From contig JAHZJJ010000074.1 in NCBI GenBank assembly GCA_022600975.1, positions 1-52,552 of the forward strand: DNA of 52,552 nt, given 5' to 3'. The stretch comes from Gammaproteobacteria bacterium. Lineage in GTDB: Bacteria; Pseudomonadota; Gammaproteobacteria; Pseudomonadales; Cellvibrionaceae. Position 1 is the first letter of the stretch, and each line of letters begins with the position of its first letter. A program made the position numbers and the translations under genes. Of this stretch, positions 7,490-18,630 are shown piece after piece. The notes below the pieces were generated by a model that ran no database searches, had not been told where the DNA came from, and worked only from the letters and a program-made list of their open reading frames with translations.

Positions 7490-8326
7490 TTAGCCCGCGC
7501 TGAAACAACCCAGTGTCAGCCGTTGGTGATGACAATAGTCTCTACGGCTGCTCAGCTGATGTAAACCGACCGTTGCGAATAATTGATGTACGTCGGTTGC
7601 CTGCTGCCAACCATGTTCCACCATTAACCAACCCTGAGGAGACAAAAAATGTTTGCATTGCCGCGCAATTAACTTGATATCTCCCAGCCCTCGTTCCGGC
7701 GCTACCAGTGCCGAGTGTGGTTCAAAGCGCAGATCCCCCTGCTGCAAATGGGGGTCGGCAGCGTCAATATAGGGTGGGTTGCTGACAATCAAATCAAAAC
7801 TCAGCCGCGGTACATCAGCGAACCAATCGCTGCGCAAAAAGCGGACATTATTCAGTTTGAGTTGCTGACAATTCTCTCTTGCCAGCGCTAACGCAGCAAC
7901 AGACTTATCGGTGGCAATAATTTGCCAGCCGGGCCTTTCGCTGGCCAGTGCCAGGGCAATGGCGCCCGTCCCTGTACCGAGATCCAGAAGCCGCAACTGC
8001 TTTTGTGGGAACATTTCCAACGCCACTTCGACCAGCATTTCGGTGTCTGGTCTTGGAATCAGCGTGCTGTTATTCACTTTGAGGGGCAATGACCAAAATT
8101 CCCGCCTACCCACAAGGTGAGCAACCGGCTCGCCATTGGCGCGGCGCCTGAACAAAGCATCAAACTGCTGCTGTTCAATTTCGCTCAGGAGATATTCCGG
8201 CCAAGTGTAAAGCCAGCTGCGCGGCTGCTGTAAAATATGGCCAAGCAAAACTTCCAAATCGAGCCGCCCGCTATCGCTCTGCGAGAGCTCTCTACTGCGG
8301 CGTAGATTATCACTGACACTGCCCAT
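7490..8326 (-). CDS. prmC: Peptide chain release factor N5-glutamine methyltransferase
   Basis: LLDLGTGTGAIALALASERP and SNPPYI motifs; downstream of prfA. Likely start MGSVSDNLRRSREL at 8326; the longer track start overlaps prfA. Confidence 0.95.
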   Translation of the reverse strand: MGSVSDNLRRSRELSQSDSGRLDLEVLLGHILQQPRSWLYTWPEYLLSEIEQQQFDALFRRRANGEPVAHLVGRREFWSLPLKVNNSTLIPRPDTEMLVEVALEMFPQKQLRLLDLGTGTGAIALALASERPGWQIIATDKSVAALALARENCQQLKLNNVRFLRSDWFADVPRLSFDLIVSNPPYIDAADPHLQQGDLRFEPHSALVAPERGLGDIKLIARQCKHFLSPQGWLMVEHGWQQATDVHQLFATVGLHQLSSRRDYCHHQRLTLGCFSAG

Positions 8327-8330
8327 TACA

Positions 8331-9413
8331 TCATTCGCCGAGGCTAGCCAACAGGTCTGCTTGGTGTTCGGTACCCAGTGCTTCGATGACTTCGTCCATA
8401 GAACCCTGGAGAAATTCATCGAGTTTATAGAGGGTGAGCCCTATACGATGATCCGTAATCCGCCCCTGGGGAACATTGTAAGTGCGAATTCGTTCCGAAC
8501 GATCCCCACTGCCAACCAGATTACGCCGCGTATCAGAAAGCGCCTGAGCGGCGGCAGATTCCTGTGCGCTATTGAGTTTTGCCTGCAATAGTGCCATAGC
8601 TTTGGCCCGGTTTTTATGTTGCGAACGCTCATCCTGACACTCGACCACAATACCACTGGGAATATGAGTAAGGCGCACCGCAGAATCGGTTTTGTTAACA
8701 TGCTGGCCACCAGCGCCACTGGCACGATACGTGTCTATTCGCAAATCGGCCTTGTTGATATCTATGGCCTCGCGCTCGTCCGGCTCAGGCATCACTGCAA
8801 CAGTACAGGCAGAGGTGTGAATACGCCCTTGTGACTCCGTTTCCGGCACTCGTTGCACCCGGTGGGCACCGGACTCAAATTTCAATTTTGCATACACATC
8901 GGCGCCACTGACACGGCTGATAATTTCTTTATAACCACCGTGCTCACCACTATTTTCACTGATAATTTCAATCCGCCAACCTTGCTTTTCCCCATAGCGC
9001 GAATACATACGAAACAGATCACCAGAAAAAATCGCCGCTTCATCACCACCAGTCCCCGCGCGAATTTCCAGAAACACGTTTTTATGATCATTGGGATCCC
9101 GTGGCAACAACAAGGTTTGCAGCTCATGCTCTAGCAACGCAAGTTTTTGCTCTGCCTGTTGCAATTCCTCTTGCGCCATTGCACGCAGTTCGACATCATT
9201 ATCGTGCAACATCTCACTTGCTGTGGCCATGTCTTCTTGCAAATCTTTATAGCGTCTATAGCAGTCCACCAAAGTTTCAAGCTCAGCGTACTCTTGGGAT
9301 AATTCGCGGAATTTATGCTGGTTGCCAATGATGTCTGCATCACCTAGCAGCGCCGACACTTCTTGATGGCGCTCCAACAGGTGTTCGAGTTTATTTTGTA
9401 CTGATACTTTCAT
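8331..9413 (-). CDS. prfA: Peptide chain release factor 1
   Basis: [38 protein letters not shown]1 length and context. Confidence 0.97.
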   Translation of the reverse strand: MKVSVQNKLEHLLERHQEVSALLGDADIIGNQHKFRELSQEYAELETLVDCYRRYKDLQEDMATASEMLHDNDVELRAMAQEELQQAEQKLALLEHELQTLLLPRDPNDHKNVFLEIRAGTGGDEAAIFSGDLFRMYSRYGEKQGWRIEIISENSGEHGGYKEIISRVSGADVYAKLKFESGAHRVQRVPETESQGRIHTSACTVAVMPEPDEREAIDINKADLRIDTYRASGAGGQHVNKTDSAVRLTHIPSGIVVECQDERSQHKNRAKAMALLQAKLNSAQESAAAQALSDTRRNLVGSGDRSERIRTYNVPQGRITDHRIGLTLYKLDEFLQGSMDEVIEALGTEHQADLLASLGE

Positions 9414-10708
9414 TACTTAGGATTCTTTTGTGAATGCTCACTTGAGGGTAAATACTCAATGTCCGGTGCCTGTAATCCGATAACTTCATGAGTAATACGT
9501 AGCCGTTCGAGATCACCCGCGGAGGTCGCGCGACGCAGGCTAACAGTGGGGGCGTGAATAAGTTTATTGGTTAGCGTGCGCGCCAACTGCTCCAAAAGCT
9601 GCTGTGGGTCTCCACCACTGCGCAGCTGCGCCAGCGCTTTTTCTAACTCTTCCTTACTGATCGATTGCGCCTGCTGGCGATAATTACGAATAGAGTCTAC
9701 CGCTTTAAGCGCCCGATGTTTGCCCATAAACGCCTGCGCGGCGATATCGATAATCTCATGAGCAGCTTCGGCAGCCTTTTTGCGCAGGCGCACACCCTCG
9801 TCAACCACACCCCGCAGGTCATCCACGGTATAGAGATAAACATCGTCGAGCTCGGCAACCTGCGGTTCGATATCCCGTGGTACAGCAATATCTACCATAA
9901 ATACCGGTCTATGACGGCGCTGTTTAAGCGCCGTTTCCACTGCCCCTTTGCCCAAAATCGGCAATTGGCTGGCCGTGGAGCTGAAAACAATATCGGCCTG
10001 AGGCAGATATTCGGGAATATCTGCCAACAATATAGCCTTGGCGCCAAAATTTGCAGCCAACTGTTCCGCCCGTTCCAGGGTACGATTAGCCACAATCAGT
10101 CCCTTGACCCCCTTATCGAGCAAATGGCGGGCGACCAACTCAATGGTATCGCCAGCACCGATCAAAAGTGCAGTCTGCCGCCCCAAATCGGTAAAAATAC
10201 GCGCGGCCAGAGAAACTGCAGCAAAGGCAACAGAAACCGGATTTTCACCAATTGCGGTTTCAGTGCGTACTTTTTTGGCAATCGCAAACACCTGCTGAAA
10301 CACATTGTGTAACAGTGCACCAACGCTGCCGGCCTCTTGTGCTACCGCGTAAGCAGATTTCATTTGCCCGAGAATTTGCGGCTCACCGAGCACCAGCGAA
10401 TCCAACCCGCAGGCAACTTGCATCATATGACGTACGGCGGGGGCGCCAGAATACTGATAATGGCAAAGACGAAGTTGCTCTAGTGGCAACTGGTGATGAG
10501 CCGCAACCCAAGCGAGTAGCCTTTCAGGGCATATATCCCCATAAATCTCAGTGCGATTACAAGTGGAGAGAATAGCCAACTCGCGACAACTCAGGGCTTT
10601 GCGTGCTTCGCCCAGTGCTCGTGGCATAGATTCCGGAGTAAATGCCACCCGTTCACGCACCGCAACAGGTGCACTTTCGTGGTTGATTCCCAGGGCGAGA
10701 ATTGGCAT
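9413..10708 (-). CDS. hemA: Glutamyl-tRNA reductase
   Basis: [55 protein letters not shown] overlap with prfA. Confidence 0.97.
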   Translation of the reverse strand: MPILALGINHESAPVAVRERVAFTPESMPRALGEARKALSCRELAILSTCNRTEIYGDICPERLLAWVAAHHQLPLEQLRLCHYQYSGAPAVRHMMQVACGLDSLVLGEPQILGQMKSAYAVAQEAGSVGALLHNVFQQVFAIAKKVRTETAIGENPVSVAFAAVSLAARIFTDLGRQTALLIGAGDTIELVARHLLDKGVKGLIVANRTLERAEQLAANFGAKAILLADIPEYLPQADIVFSSTASQLPILGKGAVETALKQRRHRPVFMVDIAVPRDIEPQVAELDDVYLYTVDDLRGVVDEGVRLRKKAAEAAHEIIDIAAQAFMGKHRALKAVDSIRNYRQQAQSISKEELEKALAQLRSGGDPQQLLEQLARTLTNKLIHAPTVSLRRATSAGDLERLRITHEVIGLQAPDIEYLPSSEHSQKNPK

Positions 10709-11106
10709 AAGCTTCCGTTGACGATTGAATCCCGGCCCGTGGCCGGAGCGTTGCTGAAAATTAAGTGATGCCTGCCTTCACAGTAATGTTTCGGCTAGAT
10801 GCCAACCCAGCAAATCAACTCCTCGCTCGGCAAATTAATTTGCGGGCCGTCTGTTCACAAAAGCGTAAACACATCCTACGGCTGCCACTTGATGGGACGC
10901 ACATTGTCCGGGGGCAGAGCCTTAGTTGCAAGTAGTTGATTTTTCCACCAATACTGTTCTAGTTTAACCCGGTGCTAACTTTGCCTTGTGCCGTGCCAGG
11001 CGGCACCCAGGGCTAAAATACACGGCTAGAATAATAAGGTAATGGCTTGCGAGGCCGGATTACACATGCCCACATAGCTGCATCTTAGCCTACGGATATA
11101 CTTCCT

Positions 11107-12969
11107 ATGCATTTCCTTCCGGTTCCTTCCCCATACCTCTCGGGCCATAAGAACAGCAACCAACAGTACATAAACACTACCCGTAGCATCAGAGTGCTTT
11201 TAACTCTATCCATAATTGCGCTGATTACATTGCTGAGCAGCTGTGCCCAGCAAGCTCAGACACCAACCAAGCTGAAACTCCCAACTGACACACACTCTGA
11301 AGCAAAAAATCGGGGGCAAAACGAAACTAAGCCACAAAAAGCGTCAATAACCAGTCCACGGAGCTTCTCCGCGGATACGCTGTACACTTTGCTGGTGGCT
11401 GAGGTGGCCGGTAACCGCGAGCACTATCATCTGGCACTAGCCAATTATTATAATCAAGCAGTGCGCACCAAGGATGCGGGGGTAGCTGCACGTACTACGC
11501 ATATCGCGCGCTATCTGAATGCTCGCCCCGTTGCCCTCAGTTCGGCAAAGCTATGGGTGGAACTGGAACCAAGCAACCTTGAAGCGCAATTAGCCGCCAC
11601 CGTTGAGTTAACTTTGGCAGGCGATGTCAAAGACGCATTGGCGCATGCCGAAAGTGTTTTAGCCTTGGGCGGTGATGCTCCATTACAACCCCTAGCCATT
11701 ACAGCGACGTCCCAAAGCGAACTGACCTTACAATTGATACCAAAATTTCGCCGCCTGACTGAGCAGTATCCCCACAACAGTGAAGTGGCACTGGGGCTGG
11801 CCATCTTGCTCAAATCCAGTAAAAATTATCAAGAAGCACTCTCCATTACCCGCCGGGTTCAGCGACAACAGCCGAAATTATTCGATGCCCCGCTGCTTCT
11901 GTCACACCTGCTCATCGACCTGGAGCGCCGCGATGAAGCCCGCACGCTGCTGGAAGACCTACTCAAAATCCACCCCCAGGCGAGTCGTTTGCGACTGCAA
12001 TACGCACGCCTGCTGATTCGCGAAGATTTAACCCTGGCCCGACAGCAATTTGCCGAATTGGTTAAACAACGCCCGCAAGATGGTAATATGATTTTATCTC
12101 TGGCTCTGATCCAGCTCGAAACCGGTCATATTGATGAAGCACAGCCACTATTTGAACGCCTGTTGGAATTGGAACAACACGAATCAGCGGCCAATTATGC
12201 TCTCGGCCGCATCAACGAACAGCGTGGAAATATCCCCCTGGCTGTCGATCACTATCGCCGTGTGGACACCGACGGTGAGTATATGACTGCAATTACTCGC
12301 GGTACTGGATTACTGCTAGCCAGCGGTGATCCTCAAACTGCCAACTCCTGGTTCAACGAACTACGTCAACGCCACAATAACAAAGCGAAACAATTTTATT
12401 TGCTAGAAGCCAAACTTTTACATAAATTTGCTTTCCATCGTGAAGCTCGAATATTGTTAAGCCAGGCCTTGGAGGAGTACAGTAATAATCAGCAGTTAAT
12501 TTATGCCCATGCCATGGCCAGTGAGCAGCTCGGAGAGTACAGCGAATTTGAAGCTGGATTGCGCAAACTATTGTTGCACGAGCCAAATAATGCGAGCCTT
12601 CTCAATACCCTCGGCTATAATCTGCTCGCCGATGACAGCCGCCTTGAGGAGGCCCGCCAACTTATCGGCAGAGCACTGGAGTTGAGCCCCGAAGATCCGG
12701 CGATCATAGACAGTATGGGTTGGGCGCAGTATCGTTTAGGCAATCACCAGGAAGCGGTCAAGTTGCTGCGAAAAGCTATGCAACAGCTGCCCAATCATGA
12801 AATCGCCGCACATTTAGGGGAGGCTCTGTGGGCTCAAGGAAATCGTAAACAAGCCTTAGCGGTATGGAAACAGGGACTCAAACTCAATCCCGAAAGTAAA
12901 ATTATTCCCGAAACCATGCAACGCCTAAAAGGCGAACAAAATTTGGATCAGCAAATCAGTGAACGCTAA
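11107..12969 (+). CDS. TPR-repeat lipoprotein upstream of lolB
   Basis: 620 aa, multiple TPRs, lipobox LLSSCAQ, overlaps the lolB start. Confidence 0.85.
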   Translation: MHFLPVPSPYLSGHKNSNQQYINTTRSIRVLLTLSIIALITLLSSCAQQAQTPTKLKLPTDTHSEAKNRGQNETKPQKASITSPRSFSADTLYTLLVAEVAGNREHYHLALANYYNQAVRTKDAGVAARTTHIARYLNARPVALSSAKLWVELEPSNLEAQLAATVELTLAGDVKDALAHAESVLALGGDAPLQPLAITATSQSELTLQLIPKFRRLTEQYPHNSEVALGLAILLKSSKNYQEALSITRRVQRQQPKLFDAPLLLSHLLIDLERRDEARTLLEDLLKIHPQASRLRLQYARLLIREDLTLARQQFAELVKQRPQDGNMILSLALIQLETGHIDEAQPLFERLLELEQHESAANYALGRINEQRGNIPLAVDHYRRVDTDGEYMTAITRGTGLLLASGDPQTANSWFNELRQRHNNKAKQFYLLEAKLLHKFAFHREARILLSQALEEYSNNQQLIYAHAMASEQLGEYSEFEAGLRKLLLHEPNNASLLNTLGYNLLADDSRLEEARQLIGRALELSPEDPAIIDSMGWAQYRLGNHQEAVKLLRKAMQQLPNHEIAAHLGEALWAQGNRKQALAVWKQGLKLNPESKIIPETMQRLKGEQNLDQQISER

Positions 12970-13594
12970 AAAAATACTCTCAACGATACCACGATGCAAA
13001 CACACACGATTATTCTTCTGGGCTGTAGTGCTGTTATTTACAGGTTGCGCCAATCAGCCACAGTTACAACCATCACCGACTATTACAACTTCTAAACCAC
13101 AGATAGAACAGTTGCAAAACTGGGTAATCAAAGGCAAATTGGGCGTGCGCGGATCTCGTGACAGTGGTAGTGCTAACTTAATCTGGCAACAACTGGCACA
13201 AAATTATCGCATATATCTTAGCGGCCCCCTGGGCTCTGGAGCCACAGTAATCACCGGCTCTCCCAATGGAGTCAGCCTGCAACGCGGTGGCGATACCCCC
13301 ATCTTTGCCGCCACGCCAGAGCTGCTGACCACTGAGGTTATGGGATGGCCATTACCAGTGGCGAAAATGTTTTACTGGTTACGGGGCCTGGCTGCACCCG
13401 GCGCCAGCAGCAACCGCCAACAAAATGCCAACGGACAACTACAAAGCCTACGGCAGGCCGGATGGCAGTTAAGCTTCGACAAATATCAAACCGTAAGCGG
13501 CTATCAATTACCAACGCGTATAAAGGCTGTTAGCCATCAAGCCGGCGACCCGATCAATGTCACTTTGGTGGTTAAACAGTGGCAACCCCAATAA
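12959..13594 (+). CDS. lolB: Outer membrane lipoprotein LolB
   Basis: GTG start; FTGCANQ lipobox; WVIKGKLGVRG...SANLIWQQ...YRIYLSGPLGSGATVITG; adjacent to ispE. Confidence 0.9.
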   Translation: MNAKKILSTIPRCKHTRLFFWAVVLLFTGCANQPQLQPSPTITTSKPQIEQLQNWVIKGKLGVRGSRDSGSANLIWQQLAQNYRIYLSGPLGSGATVITGSPNGVSLQRGGDTPIFAATPELLTTEVMGWPLPVAKMFYWLRGLAAPGASSNRQQNANGQLQSLRQAGWQLSFDKYQTVSGYQLPTRIKAVSHQAGDPINVTLVVKQWQPQ

Positions 13595-13703
13595 TAGCTT
13601 GCCTCGGCACAAACGATTTTTTTCCTTGTCCAGATTTCCTAGCCTTCGCAACAGGCTAGCTGTTAGGACGCTTCATCCGGCACCAGCGTAGTTCAAAAAA
13701 TTC

Positions 13704-14591
13704 ATGTCCAGCCTGCAACTTCCCGCACCCGCCAAACTGAATCTAATTTTGAGAGTTCTAGGGCGCCGCACTGATGGCTACCATCAATTGCAAACCCTAT
13801 TCCAGTTGTTGGACTACGGCGACTCGTTGCATTTTAGCGTACAAAAATCTGCGGCAATTGAAGTCGATTGCAAAAACTTTTCGCTAAAGTTGCAAGACAA
13901 TTTGGTGTATCGCGCGGCGCGCTTGCTACAACAACACACCAATTGCCCCAAGGGAGTGCACATTCAACTGCAAAAAAAAATACCTTTGGGCGGCGGTTTG
14001 GGTGGTGGTAGTAGTGATGCCGCTACCACCTTGCTAGGATTAAACTCGCTTTGGCAATGTGGCTTAAATACCGAACAACTGGCACAACTAGGTGGTCAGT
14101 TGGGGGCTGATGTACCAGTGTTTGTGCACGGCCACTCCGCCTGGGCAGAGGGTGTGGGTGAGCTGCTCACGCCGGTCACCATAACCCAAAAGTATTATGT
14201 GGTACTGTTACCCGATTGCCATATAAGTACCACAGAACTTTTTTCCCATCCGGATTTGACAAGAGATTCCTCTCCAATTACATTTGCGCTTCTTCGCGGC
14301 AAGGCACTAGACAGTGACTGGCTGGCGCAGTACGCTGGGAATGATTTTCAACCTCTAGTGGAGCATATTTACCCGCAGATACGCAGTGCGAGGCAGTGGC
14401 TTGAGCAATTTTCCCAAGCTTATTTAAGCGGCAGTGGTAGCTGTGTTTTTGCCGCATTTGATTCGCACAATGATGCTCACGAAGTAATCGAACAAATACC
14501 CAAGCCACTGAGTGGCTTTGTGGCCACAGGAGTAAATCACTCTCCAGCACATCGACAACTGGCGCAAAGTGCAAATACCAACCAGCTTTAG
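13704..14591 (+). CDS. ispE: 4-diphosphocytidyl-2-C-methyl-D-erythritol kinase
   Basis: PAPAKLNLILRVLGRRTDGYHQLQTLFQLLDYGD, KKIPLGGGLGGGSSDAATTLLGLN. Confidence 0.96.
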   Translation: MSSLQLPAPAKLNLILRVLGRRTDGYHQLQTLFQLLDYGDSLHFSVQKSAAIEVDCKNFSLKLQDNLVYRAARLLQQHTNCPKGVHIQLQKKIPLGGGLGGGSSDAATTLLGLNSLWQCGLNTEQLAQLGGQLGADVPVFVHGHSAWAEGVGELLTPVTITQKYYVVLLPDCHISTTELFSHPDLTRDSSPITFALLRGKALDSDWLAQYAGNDFQPLVEHIYPQIRSARQWLEQFSQAYLSGSGSCVFAAFDSHNDAHEVIEQIPKPLSGFVATGVNHSPAHRQLAQSANTNQL

Positions 14592-14603
14592 TGATATGAC
14601 AAT

Positions 14604-14678
14604 TGGGGTGTAGCCAAGCGGTAAGGCAGCGGGTTTTGATCCCGTCACGCGTAGGTTCGAATCCTACCACCCCAGCCA
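14604..14678 (+). tRNA. tRNA-Gln (TTG)
   Basis: tggggtgtagccaagcggtaaggcagcgggttttgatcccgtcacgcgtaggttcgaatcctaccaccccagcca; cloverleaf, encoded CCA. Confidence 0.97.
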
Positions 14679-14871
14679 TATTCGCCAGCGGGGCAAGCAT
14701 GGTATTTTTTTCCTCTTTGCCAGTTAATTTGCAGCGTTGCATTTGCTCAGATTCATTTTGCTGGCAACTCTGCAATAATCACTGCTGCTCTTCCCCTACA
14801 ATTTTCAATGAATGGCAGTTTAAAATAGCCATTTTTCACCGCATTTTTCATTTTTTACGAAGGTAACCGCT

Positions 14872-15813
14872 GTGGCTGACTTAATGGTCTTTACCGGCAA
14901 CGCTAATCCGGAACTCACGCAAAAAGTTGTCAATCATCTGGCCATCCCTAAAGGTGAAGCGGAGGTCAAACGCTTTTCCGATGGCGAGATCGCAGTTGAA
15001 ATTACCGACAATGTGCGTGGTCGCGATGTGTTTGTATTGCAGTCTACCTGCTACCCAACCAACCGCAACCTGATGGAGCTCATTCTGCTCTCAGATAGCC
15101 TGCGCCGCTCTTCAGCCGGGCGCATCACTGCAGTGGTGCCCTATTTTGGTTATGCCCGCCAGGATCGCCGAGTGCGCTCTCAGCGCGTACCCATCTCCGC
15201 CAAAGTGGTTGCCGACATGATGGTAAGCGTAGGTATTGATCGCGTGCTTACTGTGGATTTACATGCTGAACAAATCCAGGGCTTTTTTGATGTGCCGGTA
15301 GATAATGTGTATGGATCTTCGGTGCTACTGGATGATATTGAGCGCCAGGGTTACGAAAACCTCGTTGTGGTTTCCCCAGATATTGGTGGAGTTGTGCGCG
15401 CCCGCGCTGTCGCTAAAAGCCTCAACTGTGACCTGGCCATTATCGATAAACGCCGCCCCGATGCCAATGTAGCCGAAATCATGAACATCATCGGCGACAT
15501 TGATGGCCGCACCTGCCTGCTCGTAGATGACATGGTCGATACCGCCGGCACCCTGTGTAACGCTGCCAGCGCCCTAAAAGAACGAGGCGCCACACACGTA
15601 GTGGCTTATGCTACTCACCCGGTACTTTCCGGTAACGCCATAGAAAATCTGAATAATTCGGTGCTTGATGAGCTAGTGGTTACCGACTCCATCCCTTTGG
15701 GAGACAAAATGTATCGCGCCCCCAAAATTCGCCAGCTGACCCTCTCTGGAATGTTGGCTGAGTCTATGCGCCGAATCAGCAATGAAGAATCTCTGTCTGC
15801 CATGTTTCGCTAG
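14872..15813 (+). CDS. prs: Ribose-phosphate pyrophosphokinase
   Basis: GTG start; [50 protein letters not shown]. Confidence 0.97.
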   Translation: MADLMVFTGNANPELTQKVVNHLAIPKGEAEVKRFSDGEIAVEITDNVRGRDVFVLQSTCYPTNRNLMELILLSDSLRRSSAGRITAVVPYFGYARQDRRVRSQRVPISAKVVADMMVSVGIDRVLTVDLHAEQIQGFFDVPVDNVYGSSVLLDDIERQGYENLVVVSPDIGGVVRARAVAKSLNCDLAIIDKRRPDANVAEIMNIIGDIDGRTCLLVDDMVDTAGTLCNAASALKERGATHVVAYATHPVLSGNAIENLNNSVLDELVVTDSIPLGDKMYRAPKIRQLTLSGMLAESMRRISNEESLSAMFR

Positions 15814-15893
15814 CAACTGCACTGCCTGTCAGGCTGCCTTGAGTCTGCGATTGCACTGGTACTCCTCGCTGTATTCTCTTAAACTACGCGCCC

Positions 15894-15919
15894 GCCCAGC
15901 CTTGCTGGGCGTTTATTAT
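15894..15919 (+). terminator. Probable rho-independent terminator after prs
   Basis: gcccag-ccttg-ctgggc followed by gtttatt. Confidence 0.5.
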
Positions 15920-16001
15920 TGGAGCTTTATCCAATTTATCATTTCCCCCAGAGTGTTCCGGTCGCAGGTCACTCTGGACAGACAAGCCAGAGGGTTAACC
16001 A

Positions 16002-16667
16002 ATGTCTGATTTAACACTAAATGCCAAAGTCCGCAGCGATGAAGGGAAAGGTGCGAGCCGCCGCCTGCGTCGCCTTGAGGCCCGAGTACCGGGTATTGTT
16101 TACGGCGGCACTGCTACTCCGCAATCCATCTCTGTACTGCAAAAAGATCTGTTTAAAGCACTGGAAAACGAAGCGTTCTTTTCATCTATTGTTACCGTTG
16201 ACGTAGAGGGTAAAAAAGAGACAGTAATCCTGCGCGACTTGCAGCGCCACCCCGCTAAGCCTGTACTGCTACATGTGGACTTTCAGCGTGTCAGCGCCAA
16301 TACCAAAGTAAGCATTAAAGTGCCCTTGCACTTTTTAAATGAAGAAGCTTGTAAAGGGGTTAAAGCTGGCGGTATCGTATCCCATACACTCACCGAGCTG
16401 GAGATCAGTGCACCGGCTTCTCAATTGCCGGAATTTATTGAAGTGGACCTGCTTGATCTAGACATGGATGCCACCATCCATATTTCCGACCTGAAACTGC
16501 CAGCCGGAAGCGAATCCGTTGCACTTACTCATGGGGCCGACCATGACCTGCTTATAGCCTCGGTACACAAACCCCGTGTTGCCATTGAAGCTGAAAATGA
16601 AAGCGATGGAAACGGCGAAAATGGCGAAAATGGCGAAGCCAACGGAAATGGTGAAGGCTCAGAGTGA
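16002..16667 (+). CDS. rplY: 50S ribosomal protein L25/general stress protein Ctc
   Basis: KVRSDEGKGASRRLRRLEARVPGIVYGG; L25/TL5 length with acidic Gly/Asn/Glu-rich tail. Confidence 0.95.
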   Translation: MSDLTLNAKVRSDEGKGASRRLRRLEARVPGIVYGGTATPQSISVLQKDLFKALENEAFFSSIVTVDVEGKKETVILRDLQRHPAKPVLLHVDFQRVSANTKVSIKVPLHFLNEEACKGVKAGGIVSHTLTELEISAPASQLPEFIEVDLLDLDMDATIHISDLKLPAGSESVALTHGADHDLLIASVHKPRVAIEAENESDGNGENGENGEANGNGEGSE

Positions 16668-16686
16668 GTTAACCTAGGCTTTCACT

Positions 16687-17283
16687 GTGAGCAAAGCGCC
16701 TGATACCCCAATTCAGCTGATTGTGGGCCTCGGTAATCCAGGTCCACAATATGACCATACACGCCATAATGCTGGCGCTGACTTTGTTGCTGAATTGGCG
16801 CGCTCTTGCAAGGTTGAGCTGGTGCTAGATGGCAAGTATCACGGCCACATCGGCCGAGTGCGGATCAATGGCCAGAACATCCGCCTGCTGATTCCTACTA
16901 GCTATATGAATCTCAGTGGCCGCTCAGTCGCCTCACTGGCAAACTTTTTCAAGATTCCCGCTGCAGCCATTCTGGTTGCTCACGATGAGTTGGATCTTCC
17001 TCCAGGCACAGCGCGATTTAAAAACAGCGGTGGTCACGGAGGGCATAATGGCCTACGGGATATTATTACCGCACTGGGCAATAACCGCGACTTTATGCGC
17101 CTAAGACTCGGCATTGGCCACCCGGGTAATGGCAGTGATGTGGCCAACTACGTACTGCAACGCGCACCTCACAGCGAGCGCGAACAGCTCGTCAGAGCCA
17201 TCGAACGCGCCATTGATATACTGCCTACAGCCGCCACCGGCGACTGGGGTACAGCAATGAAAACACTGCATACTGGCCATTAA
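16687..17283 (+). CDS. pth: Peptidyl-tRNA hydrolase
   Basis: [54 protein letters not shown]. Confidence 0.97.
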   Translation: MSKAPDTPIQLIVGLGNPGPQYDHTRHNAGADFVAELARSCKVELVLDGKYHGHIGRVRINGQNIRLLIPTSYMNLSGRSVASLANFFKIPAAAILVAHDELDLPPGTARFKNSGGHGGHNGLRDIITALGNNRDFMRLRLGIGHPGNGSDVANYVLQRAPHSEREQLVRAIERAIDILPTAATGDWGTAMKTLHTGH

Positions 17284-17306
17284 ACCCCGCCCGGGTTTAA
17301 GCAACC

Positions 17307-17374
17307 CTAGGAGCCTGTCGGACTTAACACTGGCCTACTGCGAAAAAGATCGGTTAAGACCGACAGGCTCCTAG
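17307..17374. repeat. Large palindromic (MITE/REP-like) sequence
   Basis: ctaggagcctgtcggacttaac ... gttaagaccgacaggctcctag: 22-bp inverted repeat with one mismatch, 24-nt loop. Confidence 0.8.
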
Positions 17375-17417
17375 ACGCATACCTTTCGGCATAACTTTAA
17401 CCAATAGGACTTCAACC

Positions 17418-18509
17418 ATGGGTTTTACTTGCGGCATAGTCGGCCTGCCTAACGTGGGCAAATCCACGCTGTTCAACGCCTTGACCAAGGCCGGTATCGA
17501 TGCGGAAAACTTTCCTTTTTGCACCATTGAGCCCAATGCGGGCGTAGTGCCGGTGCCCGATCCGCGCCTCGATAAGCTGGCACAGATCGTCAAACCGCAG
17601 CGGGTGTTACCCACTACTATGGAATTTACCGATATTGCCGGACTAGTGGCAGGCGCCTCCAAGGGCGAAGGGCTCGGTAATAAATTTCTCGCTAATATCC
17701 GCGAAACTGATGCCATTGCACATGTAGTGCGCTGCTTTGAAGACGAAAATGTTATTCATGTAGCCAATAAAATTCATCCTCTGGCTGATATCGAAGTAAT
17801 TAATACCGAATTGGCACTGGCAGATCTTGACACTGTAGATAAAGCACTGCAACGTTTCAGTCGCGCCGCCAAGGGCCAGGATAAGCAGGCCATCAAAATG
17901 AAGGCTTTACTGGAAAAAATTCAACCACATCTGGATCAAGCCAAACCATTGCGCTCCTTCACCCTCACCGAAGATGAACTCAGCGCTCTAGAAGAACTTA
18001 ACCTGTTAACCATAAAACCCACCATGTATATCGCCAACGTCGATGAAGAGGGTTTTGATAACAATCCTCATCTGGATACGGTCGCCGCCGTAGCCGCCGA
18101 GGAAAACGCTGTTTTGGTGCCCATCTGCAATAAGCTGGAAGCGGAGATCGCAGAATTAGACGACAGTGAAAAAAACGAATTTCTACAAGCATTGGGCATG
18201 GAAGAGCCAGGGCTTAATCGCGTCATTCGCGCCGGCTACCACCTGCTCAACCTTCACACCTTTTTCACTGCTGGAGTTAAAGAAGTGCGCGCCTGGACAA
18301 TTCCAGTCAATGCCACTGCACCTCAAGCCGCCGGTAAAATTCACACTGATTTTGAAAAAGGATTTATTCGCGCCGAAGTAGTTGGCTACAATGACTTTAT
18401 TACCAACAAAGGTGAAGCAGGCGCTAAAGAAGTCGGCAAATGGCGCCTGGAAGGCAAAGACTACCTAGTAGCAGACGGCGATGTGATGCACTTTCGCTTT
18501 AATGTGTAA
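17418..18509 (+). CDS. ychF: Redox-regulated ATPase YchF
   Basis: [43 protein letters not shown] domain C-terminus. Confidence 0.97.
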   Translation: MGFTCGIVGLPNVGKSTLFNALTKAGIDAENFPFCTIEPNAGVVPVPDPRLDKLAQIVKPQRVLPTTMEFTDIAGLVAGASKGEGLGNKFLANIRETDAIAHVVRCFEDENVIHVANKIHPLADIEVINTELALADLDTVDKALQRFSRAAKGQDKQAIKMKALLEKIQPHLDQAKPLRSFTLTEDELSALEELNLLTIKPTMYIANVDEEGFDNNPHLDTVAAVAAEENAVLVPICNKLEAEIAELDDSEKNEFLQALGMEEPGLNRVIRAGYHLLNLHTFFTAGVKEVRAWTIPVNATAPQAAGKIHTDFEKGFIRAEVVGYNDFITNKGEAGAKEVGKWRLEGKDYLVADGDVMHFRFNV

Positions 18510-18630
18510 GCTGTGTCTTGCAGACTGGATTGAAGCCAACCCGGACAATGCCCTGCTCCCCCAAAAAAACCTAGGCCTCTAGTTTGGCCGGGCTCTATTA
18601 CTCTACACAGATCAGCAAGTCCTAGGTGCC

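Noticed and set aside
9665-10312. Plus ORF 9665-10312 (215 aa)
   Set aside because: Long antisense frame inside hemA; no independent support.
14278-14775. Minus ORF 14278-14775
   Set aside because: Spans the ispE 3' end and a tRNA-Gln on the opposite strand; artefact.
17282-17298. aaaccccgcccgggttt as pth terminator
   Set aside because: Short hairpin without a downstream T-run; too weak to call.
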